From Lates calcarifer (taxonomy: Eukaryota > Chordata > Actinopteri > Centropomidae): a stretch of 64,000 nucleotides of DNA. Below the pieces are notes generated by a model. It searched no databases. It saw only the letters and a list, made by a program, of their open reading frames with translations, and had not been told where the DNA came from. The DNA is taken from assembly GCF_001640805.2 (NCBI RefSeq), contig NC_066842.1, positions 22,566,075 through 22,630,074 of the forward strand. Reading direction: 5' to 3'. The position numbers and the translations under genes were made by a program. Below are positions 1-15,500 of this stretch, one piece after another. How positions within the stretch are numbered: position 1 is the stretch's first letter; every line of letters begins with the position of its first letter.

Positions 1-421
1 AAGATGTTGGCATTTATTAGAAAGGAGAACCTAATAAAAAATTCTGTTGAGTTGTGTTATGGGAATTGTAGGATCAAGTGTGTTCAATTTTCCCCTTAAT
101 AGAGGACAAAAGTCAAGACCATTCTGTTTTTTTTATCTGCCACCTCTCAGTTGCCTATTTCAAAGGGAAATGAAATGCTAAATGCTGGAGTATTGCTTTA
201 AATGTAACATTGTATGCCTCCAAAAAGTGCTGTAAATTTCTATTAATATGAACATTTGTCATACAGTAAATGTTTTTGAAATTGAAGGCACCCTTGAGTT
301 CTCATACCCAAGAAATGTTAGGAGTCCCAGAAGTGTCTGTGACTCTGACAAAATTAATTATTTTAAATGAAAAACATAACTTTGATCAGCATTATTTTAT
401 AGTGTTTGTCTGTGTTGTCAG

Positions 422-541
422 TCATCCTTAGTGGATATGGACCAGGCGCTTTTCCAGCCTTACCCATCTGAGCTGGTCTTCCAGAACTTCACTTCTGCAC
501 AGACCTACAAGTTACCACTACTCCTCCGCAACAATGACAAG
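422..541 (+). CDS. hydin: hydin exon 1 (local numbering)
   Basis: 40 codons, phase 0 in and out. Reads from 'SSLVDMDQALFQPYPSE' to 'LLLRNNDK' and matches the start of the first conserved block of HYDIN. Acceptor AG at 420-421, donor gtgtga. Upstream exons are outside the window. Confidence 0.9.
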
Positions 542-3500
542 GTGTGAATGAATGATGAATAAGTAAACATTTACTAAAACAACATGGCTGCTGAGCTGAT
601 GTTTCAATCAAGACCAGCTGTGCAATGGAACAATGCTAACAGTCCAGCTGTTGCATAGCTTTGACCTTAGCAGCACATGTGTACGTCTATGTGTGTGTGT
701 GTGTGTGTGTGTGTCACGGAGCATGAGTTGTGTTTAAGGAGTGCAGAATGATTGGAAAAGGTAAGTGGGGATTGGATAAGATTTATTGCTGCAATTTGCA
801 CAAGACACCATCAAGTAATAATGAATAATTAATCACACATGTATGAGCCTGACTGTATTTGTTGCTGTGTGGAGCTTGCCATTTTATAACATTTGTGTGA
901 CACTTTCTTGTCAAGGTTTCACGACAAGTGAAGCTGGAGCTGCAGGACTCAGACTATTTCCATGTATTTGGACCGGAGAATGCAGGTAGCAAGATTGGAC
1001 CAGGATTGTCTGCTACTTTCACTGTCTCCTTCACACCACAGGAGGACAAGGTAGGGGGAGACAGGGTGGGGTGTTGACTGCTTCATGAATAATCATACAC
1101 AGAAGTCCAGATTCAGAGAGCACAATGTATAGTTTCATGATAACATGCACTTAGGTTGATATAGAATTTAGATAGGATTATTAGATGAAGCTGTAATCAG
1201 ATCTGCAAGGAAGCAGAGGATAGGATGTGGTGAATGGATTAAAGTAATACTTAGTGAGAATATATACAAAAAATTAAACAGATGTAGTTAGCATGTATTC
1301 ATATTTTGTGCACAAGTTAGCATAGCGTAAATGTTAGCATGCTAACATGCTAAACTATAATGGTGAACATGATAAATATTATAGCTGTTAAACATCAATA
1401 TGCTAGTATTGTCACTGTGAGCATGCTAGCATGGTGATGTAGTATTTTGCTCAGTGTATTTAAGTACAACCTCATGGAGCTGCTAGCGTAGCTGTAGAGC
1501 CTTGTTACAGATTTGTGTCTGATTTGCGAAGTGGTGTGCAGCACACACATATAGGAAAATACTGAAAACAAAGGTTTGCTATGTAATTTCCTAAAAAATT
1601 ATTTTAATGTTTGACATATTTCTCCATTCAGGACTACCACCACAGACTGGTTTGCGTGACAGAGAGGGAGCGGTTTGAGGTCCCAGTCCGTGCCATTGGG
1701 CCACGTGCCATTCTTGACTTTCGAGATGAGCTCCATTTACCCCTCTGTCCGGTGAAAGCTTCCACACAGAGGACTCAGCTAGTCCGCAACATAGGAAACA
1801 GCAAGGCAAACTTCAAGCTGCTCACACAGAGGTTAGAGTCTGTTCTGAATGGGTTTATGTCTGCTATGTTTATGTGAGCAATTTCATATATGATATTTTA
1901 ACTCTACAGCAGATAGCATTAATCCTAAAAAAACATTCTTAAATAACTTATATATAAACTCACACAAACTCAAACAGTTAATTTACACATTAATGCAATA
2001 ACACAGATACCAAGCCTGGTTGTATTCCACCTGTGAAATTCAATTCAGTTCAACTCAACTCAATTAAATTCAGTTCAGTTCAGTTCAGTTCAGTTCAATT
2101 CAATTCAGTGCTATTCTGTTCTGTTCTAGGCCTTTCTCAGTGACACCCTCCTCTGGGACTCTTGATGTAGGTGAGAGCATGCAGGTGACTGTGGATTTCC
2201 ACCCTATGACTGTAGGAGACCACAGCCAGGACCTGATGCTGCACTACCATACTGGTGAGCGAAATTCAGGAATCTCAAAACAAACAAAACTACGAAACTG
2301 TGCCATAAACAACTTTAAAAATAAGTTATGATAACTCTGATATAACTGGCTGTCAGTCGCACAGTGGCATAATTTCACGATTTCCCAAAGTAAAAATAGG
2401 GGTAAAGAGTGAAAAGTAGTAAAATATTCATAGCTGATCTGACCAGCATATCTTAATAAGACTTAAAAGGAATGACCTTGTTACAGAGTGCTTATCATCA
2501 ACTGTGTTATTTTTTCCATCTGAGCATGTTTCCAGAAACTAAATTTTAGTATACTGTGAATGCCTCCACAGATGAGAAGTGGTGAGTTTTTTTTAGATGT
2601 TCTGTGTGTCATCTGTCAGAATATGCTTCTCAATCTGTTTGTCTCTCTTTGTGAAACACTGTGTCACAGAAATAGATTTCATTTGGCTTCATCAAAATCT
2701 GACAGTCTGATATGAAATTGATCTGTCAAATAACTTAGTGTATATGCTGTATACTTCTCTTCGTTAACACACATAAACATGCATAAAGTACATTTTCTCA
2801 TTGTATAGCTGTTATTACTCGGCTACAACACAAAACAAACACACATATGGAGGGAAGGAGAGATTTCAAACTACTAAAGGAGTTTGCATAATCAGCAATA
2901 TCAAATGATGTGGAACTAAAAGGATGAATGTGTTTGCTGTAATCATGGTGGCAGACACCATAATAAGATTCTCTCTCTGAAGCAATTGTGACCCTGAAGC
3001 AGAACAGGACTGCTAAACAGGGCCCACCATCCACATACCTGTCTGTAGCAGCCCAGCACAAATCGATTCCCCAAGCTGATCCAAATAAGTGCTCATTGTC
3101 TCCTTCCTAATTGTCTTCTTTTTGCTGCTTGATTTAAACCTAATTCACTGTGTGTATGGCTGTATGTGCACGTATGGATATGACTGGTTCTGGATTCAGA
3201 ATAATCCTTTAACCTTGAATGTAACAGATGAGTAGATACTAACAAGGTACTTTGGAGCTTGTGTCAGTATGTGTGTGTGTGCTTGTGTCTGCTTGGGGCT
3301 GTGAAGCCAAAGGTGAAATAAGTAATGGTAATGAAAGGAGAATTTATAACATCCCTAGGGAAGTGGACTGTGAGTGTGGTGGGGATTGAGTCTATGATGG
3401 CTGTGGTGTATGGTATTTACTGGTCAGTGCAGCTTTTTTCTAGGCTTTGTTATCTCTCTTCCTCTCCTCTCTTCTCCTCTCCTCTCCTCTCCTCCTCTCC

Positions 3501-6500
3501 TCTACCCTCCTCTCCTCTGGCTCTGCAGCTCTTATTTTTTTCTAAAATTACATCTAAATGGCCTTAGCATACACAGTAATTCACAATAATCTGTGTATCT
3601 CTGCTTGTAAAACCACATTTTGCAAATGGCTGCTCAGAACTAGATTATCTGCATACTAATGCACAGAAAAACAAGTGGCTAGTGCTGCTTATTTGTATAT
3701 ATAAATTATAGACATGAATGTTGCCATTCCATGGAAACAAATCAGTAGAATGTTATCTCTGTGTCAAAGATGAATAACAACAAAGCTATACTGTGTTTAT
3801 TAGTTTAAACTGTGACAGTATTATTTGGTCTGTTTAAGGTGATGGTTGAATCAGCTCATCTCAGCTCAGTGTAGTAAACTAATGAATCATTTATTCTGTT
3901 TATTCATTCATTCATTTTATTTAGATTTATAGTACCAGTTCTTGATTGTTTTAGTGGTAGCTGATTGTATTATCTATGCTTTACAAGTTTTTACGTTTGT
4001 GACAAATCTGCTCGTATGTGGAAATCTTTTAACAGTATTTTTTGAGTGATTCAAGGGCCCTACCCACTGTTAGCCTATACTGTAATTCTGTAACCTGACG
4101 GTCATTTTTTTGGGTTGCCTTGACTGACTCTTTAACATCAAAGGCAAAAAGGCAAAGCTTTTGACTTTTCATGTACACACACAAGGGGATCAATTAGAGG
4201 TAAAAGGAGAATGTTGCTGAAAACATCAGTGCATGGGTTTTATCCTGTTCAGCAAAAACTGCATGTGATGATTAAACTGGGGCTTAGACTGCTCACTGCA
4301 TTTTCAACATTGAAAATTTCAGTGCAGTTTCATCAGAACATCAGTTTACAGTTAACAACAGAACAGAGAGATTTCTCATTTCATATGTACTCCAAGCTAA
4401 ATCTTGGCTGCTAAAAATAGCAACAGCAAACAGGACTGGCTTAGTTGATTAAGCAAGGGGATGCTTTAGTCAGAATTAGATCAGCCTTGCTCCTGACCCA
4501 AGATGCCCACATCAAAGTGTCTCAAAAGCTAATTTCAGACAAGTACTAATTTCAGATACATACCTCCCTACAAGACAGAGAAAAATCCCATGATATTCAA
4601 CAAATATAGTGGAATAGTTGTGTACCATACAGGAAAAAAGACTTGGGTTCATTCTTATTGGCTGTGCATCTCCTGGGTGGATATTCCATGCTGCACTACC
4701 CCCATTTTGAACTATGTATGAGTGTGTGTGTGTGTGTGGGGGGATTCAGGTGCTTGCTGACACAACATATTCATTCTGTTATCAGTAGTAGTCCTGAAAC
4801 TCTACCACAAGAAAGTCACCTTGTGCAAAAACTGCCTGGTTATGATTGGATAATGATGGATAAGAGCTGAACTGCTCTGACCAGATTTTTATTCATAAAT
4901 TTGAGTTTATCGTTTCGTTATTATGATGCCATTCCGCCAGAGTGGAGAGATGGGGAGAGACTTGCTAATATATTTTAACGCTGATTGTTTTGAGTAAAAA
5001 ACATATCTCTCCATATGTGTCTGTGGATGACTGTTTTTGTTTTCTGTTTGTGTGCACTGTGCTTTTTTGCCTGTGTGTGTGACCTTAAAGGAGCAGAGGT
5101 GCTGTGTGGCTATGTAAATAGGCAAGTCTGCTGAAGGAGTGGCAACAGTAGCAGCGTTCAGCAGCATTAAGCTTTTATAATGGGAGGGCCAGCCTAGGTC
5201 CAGAACACCACTTACAGCCCATCAAGAGACTATCATTTTTAATTTAGCACCTTTCCCTGACTCCCTCACCCTCATGTATGTTTCAGGTCAGCATGTCGCA
5301 AAAGGCTTTACTCTGCTGAGGGGCCATCTGAGACTTCAGCATACGCTGGCTGACGTAACCTGTGCGTGCATTAGTGTGTTGTGGGTCAATTTGTATGTAC
5401 AATACACCATAGTACTTAAAGCGGGTACACCCTATGTCTTTATTTCCCATTGTCAGTTAAAAGTCAGTGAAGCTTTGAAAAATAATCGTTGTGTCAGACA
5501 ATTCTTGTTCTGTCTTAAAAATGAGTAGAGACTCTGTGCTGCTCTGGGAACCTCTCCTTCCTGCTTTCCTCCAACCCCCCCACCCCCCTTCTCCTCTGTC
5601 ACCGCTACTGATTTAAATGAAAAGACAGACAGCTCTTAGGGAGCACTGAGGCATCTGCTTTGACAGGGCTATAGCTCCGAGGGGACTTCAGCACAACAGC
5701 CTTTTAGAAAAGCAGCTCGCACACACACGAACAGCAAGCAGCTCATAAACAAACACGCATTCTCAAATGTAAGTACAAGTATGTGCATTTGCACAGTAAT
5801 ACACACACACAACACACATACTGCAGAGCTGCTGTTTGTGCTGCCATCAAAGGTAGCTGAAGGGGTTGAGAAGTTGTCGCTGTGCACACAGAAATTATGG
5901 GACGAGAAAGCGGGTGGGGGATTGAACAGCTGTGATGAAAGCTTAGCAATAAGCTGCAGCTCTCCCTGCCTGTCAACTGCTGTCATAGCATCCGGATGCT
6001 GGGAGATAATTGCTTTTCTCTCTGTATTCTCCAATTCTTGTTTTTCTCCCTCTCATTTCCTTCCATCACTCATCCTCTGTCCTCTGTGTTCTCTTTTCTC
6101 TCTTCGTCATATATCTCACAGCCTCGTAGTCTTTCTTTCTAGCACAGTGAGAGCAAAGAACTGGCCTGCATGTGGAACTGTGTTAGGCTATTTTGTATTC
6201 CCTCCCTGTGGTGCGTGATAGAAATCTCAGTGATAATTGGCCTCATTGGAAGCAAACATGAGCATTCCTTATGTTTTTACTGCAGGGCATGCATAGTCAT
6301 CATATAGATTTTACAAGCCTACATTTGTCATGGTCTGGTTGTGTTTTTTTACATCCACCAGGACTGCTGGTCAGTTTGTTGTTGATGCATCTAAAAGCTA
6401 AATAAGCCACACTGGGACATTTGACTGAGGCTTTCATGTTACTTAGAAATTAGGTACCTCAGGTCCCAATTAATCATTTCTTATTACTCATGTTAAAGCC

Positions 6501-9500
6501 CAGGCAGACATAGATTAAAGGCTCTCCTCTTCAGTCAGCAGTGAACAGGATTTGAAACCCAATGGGAATCATCTTATGAAAATTCAACACATTTGCTTAT
6601 TATTGTGGGAGATAAACATTTTGGATTTGGTTCACTCGTCTTTGAAAATTACTCCTCTCCTTCCTTGAAACACTCAGTCGTTCGTCTGATTCCTTTTCTC
6701 CCAGTTCTTGTTTGATGGTGTAGTTTCTTATGAAGTGTAGTATGTTCACCTGGAGTTATTGGTCTGTGATCAAAATAAAAGAAAATAAAGATGAGTTTGA
6801 ATGAAGAAAACAAATAAATGAATAATCCTTTAAATATTTCTTTGAACTGAAAGTTATTAAAAGGGACTTTTCTTCATCTGGGTAATGACATGAAGACAAA
6901 GTTATTAGAGGGACTGTGGTGTAAGCAGAGGAGGTCGTGTTTGGTCCCTGCTGCCTTCTGCTCGCTCATGAAAAATTTGAACCAGGCTCAACTTTTGCAG
7001 CAAGGTAATGCAATGTCATCCAGCAAAACACTGCATACATGCAAGTGCACAGTCCTGGTAGATCTCTTGTGATGTGAATCCCAGTATTTGCATTTGTACT
7101 AGACCTTGTGATTAGTGTGACAAAAGTTAAAATGGTTTGTGATAATTGTGATAACTTCCCTCTTAAGAAATCCCATCTGTGAGTACTGCAAATGGCTTTG
7201 CAGTGTTTGTATGTCTGATAAGCTTTTAAACACATTAGTCTGTTACTTGAACTTGTCTTTTTAAATTATATTTCATTGTCTAACTGGTATGCCTCTGTCT
7301 AAATCCCTTCTAACAGCTAGTGACCCCTTGCAACTTGTTAAGCTAGAGAACTTTTTGTCAAAAGTCCATCACTAGACGTGTAACAACTTCCTACAGTTGA
7401 ATACCTAGAAGACTGATGTGTTAATGGTTGTTCTAGCCAGACATAGATCAGTTTGTGTTTATCCATAATACTGATAACTACACAATTTCTCAGGGCCATA
7501 CAGTCAAGAATTTGGGAATAATTCTTGATCCGTCTCTAATGTTTGAGCTAAATATCAAGTATGTCACAAAACTACTTCCTTTGATTTGCTTAACACAGCC
7601 AAGATACAGTTGTTGATGCTTGTCAGATTTCTTCAATTTGTCAGCCTGGATAGGCTGTGCCCCGCCACAGTCCTTAATGGTAAGTGGTGTAGATAATGGA
7701 TTCGTGGATGGATGGTCCAAAATGCAGCTACCAGAGGTCTGAGAAGTTTGATCACATAACCTATCCTGGTGTTGTTGCATTGACTACCCACAGAAGGTTG
7801 ATTTCAAATTCCTCCTTCTGACTGACATTTTCAATGGACTGGCTCCCTCCCACATCTCCAGTCTTATTGCACCATATACTCCATCACACCATTTATTATT
7901 CTCTTGATAGTGGTTACTTAGTTGTTCCTAGGTTTAATAAAACATCTTCTGGGGCTAGAGCCTTTCCTCATCAAGCTCCCCTTCTTTGGACTTAATGGTT
8001 TGTTCAAATTCAGGAAGTAGGCTCTGTTGAGATTTTCATATCTATTACTTATTTCCCTATGCCATGACCCCTGCTAATTTCACTGGCTAGATAATAATTG
8101 AACTGATTCAGCTTTGATAACTTTCTTAATTTATGTCATTTTTGTTATTGTTGCTGTACAGAATTAACCTTTTTTTTATTTCCAGACCTCGGTCCTGTTA
8201 TTATATTTACATTTGTACTTATTCTATTTGTATGTTTATGATTTTGCCTGTATGCTTGTGTCTATTTAGTCTCCTAGTTGTCTGTCCGATGTTCTATTTA
8301 ACCTAAAGAGTGCAGAGTCTCAGATGTGCACTGTGAATAAACTGAAGTTGACTTAATAAGTATGCCAGCTAATTATTGTGTGTGTGCAGCACTCCAGTTT
8401 AGATTTGGTCAGGTTTAACATTACTAAACAGGTTAGTGGCCTTACACAAACAAGGACTATAGGTAACAAATGGAAAGGTTGGATTTCTGCCTTGTGTATT
8501 GTTTCTGTCATCATCCTTACCATGTGCCACTCAACCAGGATGGAAATCAAGGGCCATGCTCACTGAGTGTATGTATGTAGGGGAACTTGTGTTTGTGACA
8601 ATAATCAAAAAGCAGGTGTTGTTAGGGCTGTTGGGGCATTTTCATACCTAGACCACACCATCTACAGGACAGGAATGCAATATCTGCAGCAATTTAGACA
8701 TGTAAATGGAGAGATGTTGATCCTCCTACAAGCAAAGGAAGAAATAACTTCTGCATTTTAATAGGTGCTCAACTTGCAGGCAGGTAATTGGTTGGCAGTT
8801 ACAGTTTTTTCTCAAATCTTGTAATTCAGTTTGTTATTTTCTTTAAATAAACCTGTGGGATTAGATAATTAGTTTTAATTTTGAGCCTGACAAGTACTTT
8901 AAGCTTTGGCAGACACAGTGGTTTCAGCTTATATGTTAGCCAAATTGTAACAAGCAATTGCACAACAGAAATGCCAAATCTGTGTTTTCAGTAATTTAGA
9001 GATAATGTCATAATTTCACTATCTTTGCAGGATCCTTGCAAACAAGGAAATGCTTGTTTACGTTAAAAAATAAATATTGTCCAATATTGTTTCGTGTCGA
9101 GTGTTAAATATGTAGTTTGACCTTCACTTTATTGTGTAATAGATTTAATTGTAATTCAAAGGAAGTGACCACCTCACTCACAGAGTTGATTTTATTTGGA
9201 GACTTGAGCTAGGACTGGTTATCATCATCCTCAGACTCGCTCAGGGCCATATGTGACTCTCTTTGATTGGTGCAGCTAGTAAACTCTCCAATCCAGTTGA
9301 ACCAAAAAATGTTTAGCTAAATCCACACTCCTTGATCACATATTAATAAACGCACTCCACAGAGTCTCTGCCATTGGAACCTTTTGTAATGATGTCAGTG
9401 ACCACTGTGCAGTTGTATGTGTGAGAAATGAATACATGGATTTTATCTGTAAAGGACATTTAAACATTTTAATGAACAAGGCATCTTGCATGATCTGTAT

Positions 9501-12500
9501 AACAGTGACCTGGACTATGTGTGCCCTGCAATAGACCAGCATCCTGTCTAGCGTGTGCCCTGCCTCTTGCCCAGTATCAGGTGGGATTGGCTCTGACCAG
9601 TCTCCCTGCTGCTGGGAAGCATCCCCACAGCATGATGCTGCCGTTACTATGCTTTCAATGTAAGGTTGGCATTAGCTAGGTAATGAGCAGGGCCTGGTGT
9701 TTGCCAGACCAGAGAATCTTTGTCCTCCCAGACTCAAACTGTCACACATGACATACAGTAGACTGAATGTGATTGACCAGAATCATGTTGATAGATGAGG
9801 TAACTAAAGTTACACTGTTTGAAATAGTTGCATAGATTGACTATTATCTATATTTAAGATTATAGACTATATGTGACTCCCCAGCACTGGCACAGCACCA
9901 AAATGAACTGTCTGACTATGTGAGACTATCGAATGACTTTATGTTTTTTTGAAACAGGATTTCTATGAATGTATGTGAATGGAATTCCCTGCTGATATAG
10001 TGTAGTACCTTTAAGTTAAATGATTTATAATAACAAACCACCATTGTAACACAGTTAACTCCAGTGGATGTAAAATACTCAATGAGAAATACAGTTCAGC
10101 CTGTGGCTGTAAAACAACAAATGTTAGCTTGTAAAGAATTTCTAAATGAATTTTAATTGTTGTGAGTAGCTATAAACAACATTACCAGTAGTTATTAAAA
10201 TACATTTGTATCACTCAAAATTTTGGAGGTGTATATTTTCTTTTTCTGTTGATGATGCAGGTTAGAGAGGAACTGCAGGTCCAGAACTGCAACCCTGAAC
10301 CTGCTAGCACTATAGCTCCTTTTGGGTACTTTGCATCAATGACATTGTGTCCTTGTTTATTTTAACATTCTTAGATTCACACCAGTGTAAGTGTACTAGT
10401 ATTTGGCCAAGAGCAGGATTTCACTCACCATCCTACCATCCCACCCACCGCAGCCTTCAGTCCTCCAAAATGTTTGCCATGTGTTGAACCTGCATTTCAG
10501 AGCTATTGTACCCCAGTCCTGGTGAGTTGGGCACTCATTGTGTTTGGACCAAAAGAACAACATGGGAAAATACATTTGAAAGTAAGAAGTAATTAATGGC
10601 AAGTCTCCATGGTTGTTTTGGCTAAGGACAGACACTGAAAAGCATAACAATCACAATAAAAAGAAAAACCCACTGGACCAGTTTGATGACAAAATCCTCC
10701 ATGTCACTTTGATCTCTGTTTTCATTCCTAGTAATTATATTAACCAAGGTATCTGTGTTTTAATTGGCACTAGGGAGATGAACAAAAGAAATTATGAATT
10801 ACAGAAACACACGCAGAGGAGAACCCTGTAGAGTTCAGAAGCCAGACAACTCAGTATTCAGAATTCAGACATTCCCTTATGTTGTATCCAGATGGATTCT
10901 CTGTGTGTGTCGGGTTGGACTTCTGCTGGAAATTTGTACTGAAAAATGTAATGTCTGAAGGTATAAAAGTATAAATTATCTCAGGATGAGCAGTGTTTTT
11001 CTACAGGCTAAAAGGTCCACTCCCTATGATTTGAATGTAAACAAACACTTGCTAAATTTACATAAGACCTTGTTCTTGGTGGCTTTATACAAAACTTAGT
11101 TTTGCATCTTATTTTTGTTGCTTGTTTTTGTTGCTCTTTCTCTCACTGTTGGAAGTGTACACACTGTGATGGTGGCACCGTGTTATTACCACAGAGATTC
11201 ATTAGATGTTCTACTAACCATTAAGGACTTTTTCTCCTGTGGCTTGTGGTTTTGAAACTTTACTCCGGAGATCCATATTTTGTGATTAGTCGTGCTTGGA
11301 AATCATATTTACTTTATTTAGATACATTATAATTCAAACCTTTTTTTTATTTTTTATTTTTGCCTTTATTTAGAGAGTAGGGGAATGACATTTATTTCAG
11401 GCTGATGTATTTCGCATTGCTGCAACTCAAAAGGCATTGACAGTGTAATGATATATGTTATTATGGATGTCAGTTTAAAAACCATTTTAATCTCTCTGTG
11501 AAGGTCCTCTTGATGCAGATCCAGACTTTCAAAGCTGGACTCTGCAGTGTGTCCTTGACTCCACTGTGACTTTCTCCTCCCTCCCTGCCCACATTAGGCC
11601 TGAGTGTCCCAGGAGAGCATCAATGGCTGCTCAGTGGATAGGGTTTTGTTGTGCTTGGCAGCTCCCAGTTGAAAACTGTATATATAGTATACAGTATCAG
11701 TATGTAATAGTCTCTCCCCTATGCAACTACACTTTAAAAGCATTGCATTAATCCTGGAATTAGCCCTTTACCTACACCACATCCATGACTATGAAGAAAA
11801 GATATGGGCATAAATGTGTCTAGCATTGGATTAAGAGAGGGTAGCATACCCTCAGGGTATTTTACTTTTAATATTTTTCTTAATTATATTAGTATAGTAT
11901 AACTAGTTGTAGTACAGTTCTTTGATTCAGTTCTGAGTTTGATTACGTTTTATATTCTTGCATTAAATCACATCTCATATGATGCACTCTAGGGAACACT
12001 TAATCGCTCATAATGAAAAGTATAAAGTTTACTAGTATTGTCCTGTTAGTGTTATTGTGCATGAATGCTTGTGTTTGCACGTCTGCATCATGTTTTTACC
12101 GTTTTTACATTTCTGTCTGCTCAGGTGAAGATGTGTTCATCAGCTTGTTTGGGGCTTGTGAGGAACTGAATATCCATCTTGAGCCTGACTCTGTCATATT
12201 AAAAAGGACTTACATCTCTCTGGCTACCACACACAAAGTGTCTCTCACCAACAGGGGCGACATCCCCCTACAGTACTGTTGGTCAGCTTGGCCCAGCCAA
12301 GATGAGGAAGACCTGAGCTTATTGAGGTATGTATTCATTCACACACAAGGACACAGACAATACAGGACTGTGGAGAAGTTTGGGCTGTGTAAGATACCCC
12401 TCTCCTCTCTCTGTGTACATTTACATTCAGTCATTTAACAGATGCTTTTATCCAAAGCGACTTACGAGTGAGAGGCAGCAGTAGTGTGTGTGTAGCAAGT

Positions 12501-15500
12501 AGAATTACCTGCTGTTTTCTTTTTACCTAAGCATGTATTGCCAGAAATAGCTCTGGTGTCCATCATTTTCTTTCTGTTAGCAACTCACTGTTCTTCTCTT
12601 GCCTCTTTTTCTCTCTGACCCTCTTTGTTTCTAACTTTGTTTTGCCTTTCACCCTCCCTCCCTCCCTCCCTTCCTCTAGGGAGAGCTCAGTACTACAGCA
12701 GAAGGAGGAGGAGGAAAAAGAGCGGTTGCTTTTCCAGTGTGAGTCCGACCCCACAGCGATCCATCGCATCCCACTGCTAGCCAGAGCCCTCCAGGAATGT
12801 AAAAGCCAGGCTGCGAAGGACCACCTCCTGACCTTCTCACACAGCTGCATAACTGTGGAGCCAGCGGTGTGTTTGCTGCAGAAAAATTATCTCTAAGAAT
12901 CTGTTGTGGATTCCCCCCCAAAAATCAGATCTGAGATTAAATCTGTAACAGTTAAGATTAATTTCTGCTGTTTGCATGTAAATCCAGTCTGACTCCTTGG
13001 TGACAGGAGAGTCATGGACTGGGGCCGTTCTGCCCAGGGACCTTCAGGTAGTCTGACCTGTTCTGACACTGCCGCACCTCTTTTCTGCCATTGTCTCCTC
13101 TGCTCAACTCAGCTAGGTTCCCTGGACAGAGGGAGAGGAAAGACAAATGAAAAACAGAGAGAGGGCAGGAGACAGTGAAAGGTGTGTGTGTGTGTGTGTG
13201 TGTGTGTGGAGGGGCATAAACAGTCTGTAGGCCAGTCACAAAACAAACTTTGGGAGGGCATTTGAGAGAAATAGTCAGCAGTCTACACACGTGTGCTGTG
13301 TACCCACCAACTCATGTACGCACACACACACACACACACAATAGTGATTAGTAGGTGTTAGAGGCAGTGATTGTGTTTAGAATTTAGCTTGACTAAAGCA
13401 CGAGTCAACTTTGGAATTACATCCCTATCAAAGGAAAAAAAAAACATCTTTTGTCCATTCACACTGTGAGCATAAACTCATGAAGGCCTTCAAACCCACC
13501 TGGGTTTTTTCTCTGTGAGAATTTTTGCATTTGCAGAGGTGATTCGTGTCTGCATTATATCCTTTCAGTAAAATAGTTGTTTTTCTTTTCATCTTTACTT
13601 GACTCAGGAAGGTGAAATATGGCCCAGCATGACTGCACAGTTCAACATTGTCTTCAAGCCTGAGGAGGCCAGGCTTTATCAACAAACCATATATTGTGAT
13701 GTCACAGGTCAGTGTCTTGCTTTAAAATACAACACTCATTTTGGGTTTCACATACAAAAGCACAGTATTCCATGTATCTTAACAATGCACTAACAATTAT
13801 CACTGTTTCATTTTCAGCCATGCTAGCAGCACAGGCATTCATGTTAACCATGTTAGCAATGTCACTGTGAACTGAATTGCCTCTTAAAAACAACTTACAG
13901 AGCATTTTGAAGACCTTATCCACTGTAAAGAACCAAATAGCTTCCACAATTCATACACCTAAAGATGGTTTTCTTTGATCTAGCAGCATGTACAGTCAAG
14001 GAAGACACAAGGAAAATATGTGTAGGGAAGCAACGTTTAATCACAATTGGTCATTTAGGATCCATTCTACTGCAAGATGTGCAGCACTGTCCATTTCTAG
14101 TAGGCCTGATAGCCTGAGATAAGGCCAGACCATGTATAAACATATGATGAGCTTCAAATTTATTTTTTCCAATGTTAAAATTAGGATAAATTTGGGTTTG
14201 AGTTTGGGGATTTGAGATCAAATTATAACAAGGCAAGATTATGTATCCAGATCTACATTTGCAGCAATTTGTACAGTGACACAGTGCGTTTGTTGAACCG
14301 AAAGTCTCTTAGAACAAGGGGAAAACTCCTTCCTTTTGTTTGTTCTTCAACACCTTGGAATTGATTGTTTTAACAACTTGAAACGGATTGTACACCCCTG
14401 CTGTAAATCAATGGCTTTAGTTTTCTCATGAAAGATCCTCCTTCCCACAGTGGGTTGTGCCTCAGTGCAGACAAAGGTTATACAGACAAGTGTGGGTAGC
14501 AAACCGTGACTGTCTGTTTACTTATTGTCAGAGGACAACTGTTCCTCTCAGCTATGTCTCTTTTATGTTCTCCCCTCCTCCAGTGTACAATATCCATAAT
14601 CAAACTTGCCTGCAACACCACAAATGAACCCCTAAATCTGCTTAAATGCTTTAACCACTGGAAGACTCATTGCTACTTGATCTCATTTTCATGTCAGACA
14701 ATCCAGTCATGAGGCCATAGTATAGTCATCTCATCTCAACGGTAGTAAAAGGTTGTTGGCAAATTTGCATGTGGCCTTCACGTGTGTCTTCTGAGCCGGA
14801 GGCCAGATTTACATTAATTTCCATGTTTTCTAAGGCAGGTGATGACCTGACCAGTCTAGGACAATGACATCTGGACTGGAGACTACCGTACCCTGATTCC
14901 TCACTTTGGAAAACACTTTTCAAGTTTATTGAGCAAAACTGAAAGTTAGACCTCCCATGCCCAATTTTAAGAGAGAGAGAAGTAGGCTGTGGCAAATAAA
15001 ATGTATTGAATATATCCTATATCTGTCTGTCTGCCTTTAGGCCGTGAATCTCGGTTACCTCTCACAATCAAGGGTGAGGGCATGGAACCTCAAGTCCAGC
15101 TCAACTATAACCTGATGGATATGAAAAATGTATTCATCGGTGCCAAAAACTGTTACGAGGTAAAAAGGTTAAGCCAAGGTGAACAGTTGTGTTCCTACAG
15201 GGAATTATCATTTAGAACATGCTAGTAAGCTTGTGTCTGTGGCATACTGTCTTATTAGTCTTATTAATCTAGTGTAGGCTTTTGAACTCAAGCTAAAAAA
15301 GCTGACAAAAAAACATATTATAAACATAAAACACTTTTTGTCCAGGTGCTGGTGTCCAACAAGGGGCTGATTGATGCCCCTTTCAAGCTGTCTAGCCCTG
15401 ACACTACGTTCGGCCGCTGTTTCTCCTTCAGTCCTGAGGAAGGTGTTGTTGCCTCTGGGGCCTGCCAGACTGTGGAAGTCACCTTCCATAGTCGCATCTT

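Larger units (their letters stand above)
2255..12124 (+). other. hydin intron 4, largest intron (9.9 kb)
   Basis: No coding exon was recognised. It holds a CT-rich low-complexity tract (about 3452-3520), a LINE relic (about 7490-8350), a dispersed teleost repeat fragment (about 9525-9598) and a Tc1 relic (about 9600-9745). Elsewhere it is AT-rich sequence with no recognisable feature. Short open frames inside it show no homology I recognise. Confidence 0.8.

Noticed and set aside
5781..6218. 145-codon open frame in intron 4, and an overlapping minus-strand frame
   Set aside because: Composition follows simple CT/CA-rich sequence, and no recognised protein or splice context supports it.
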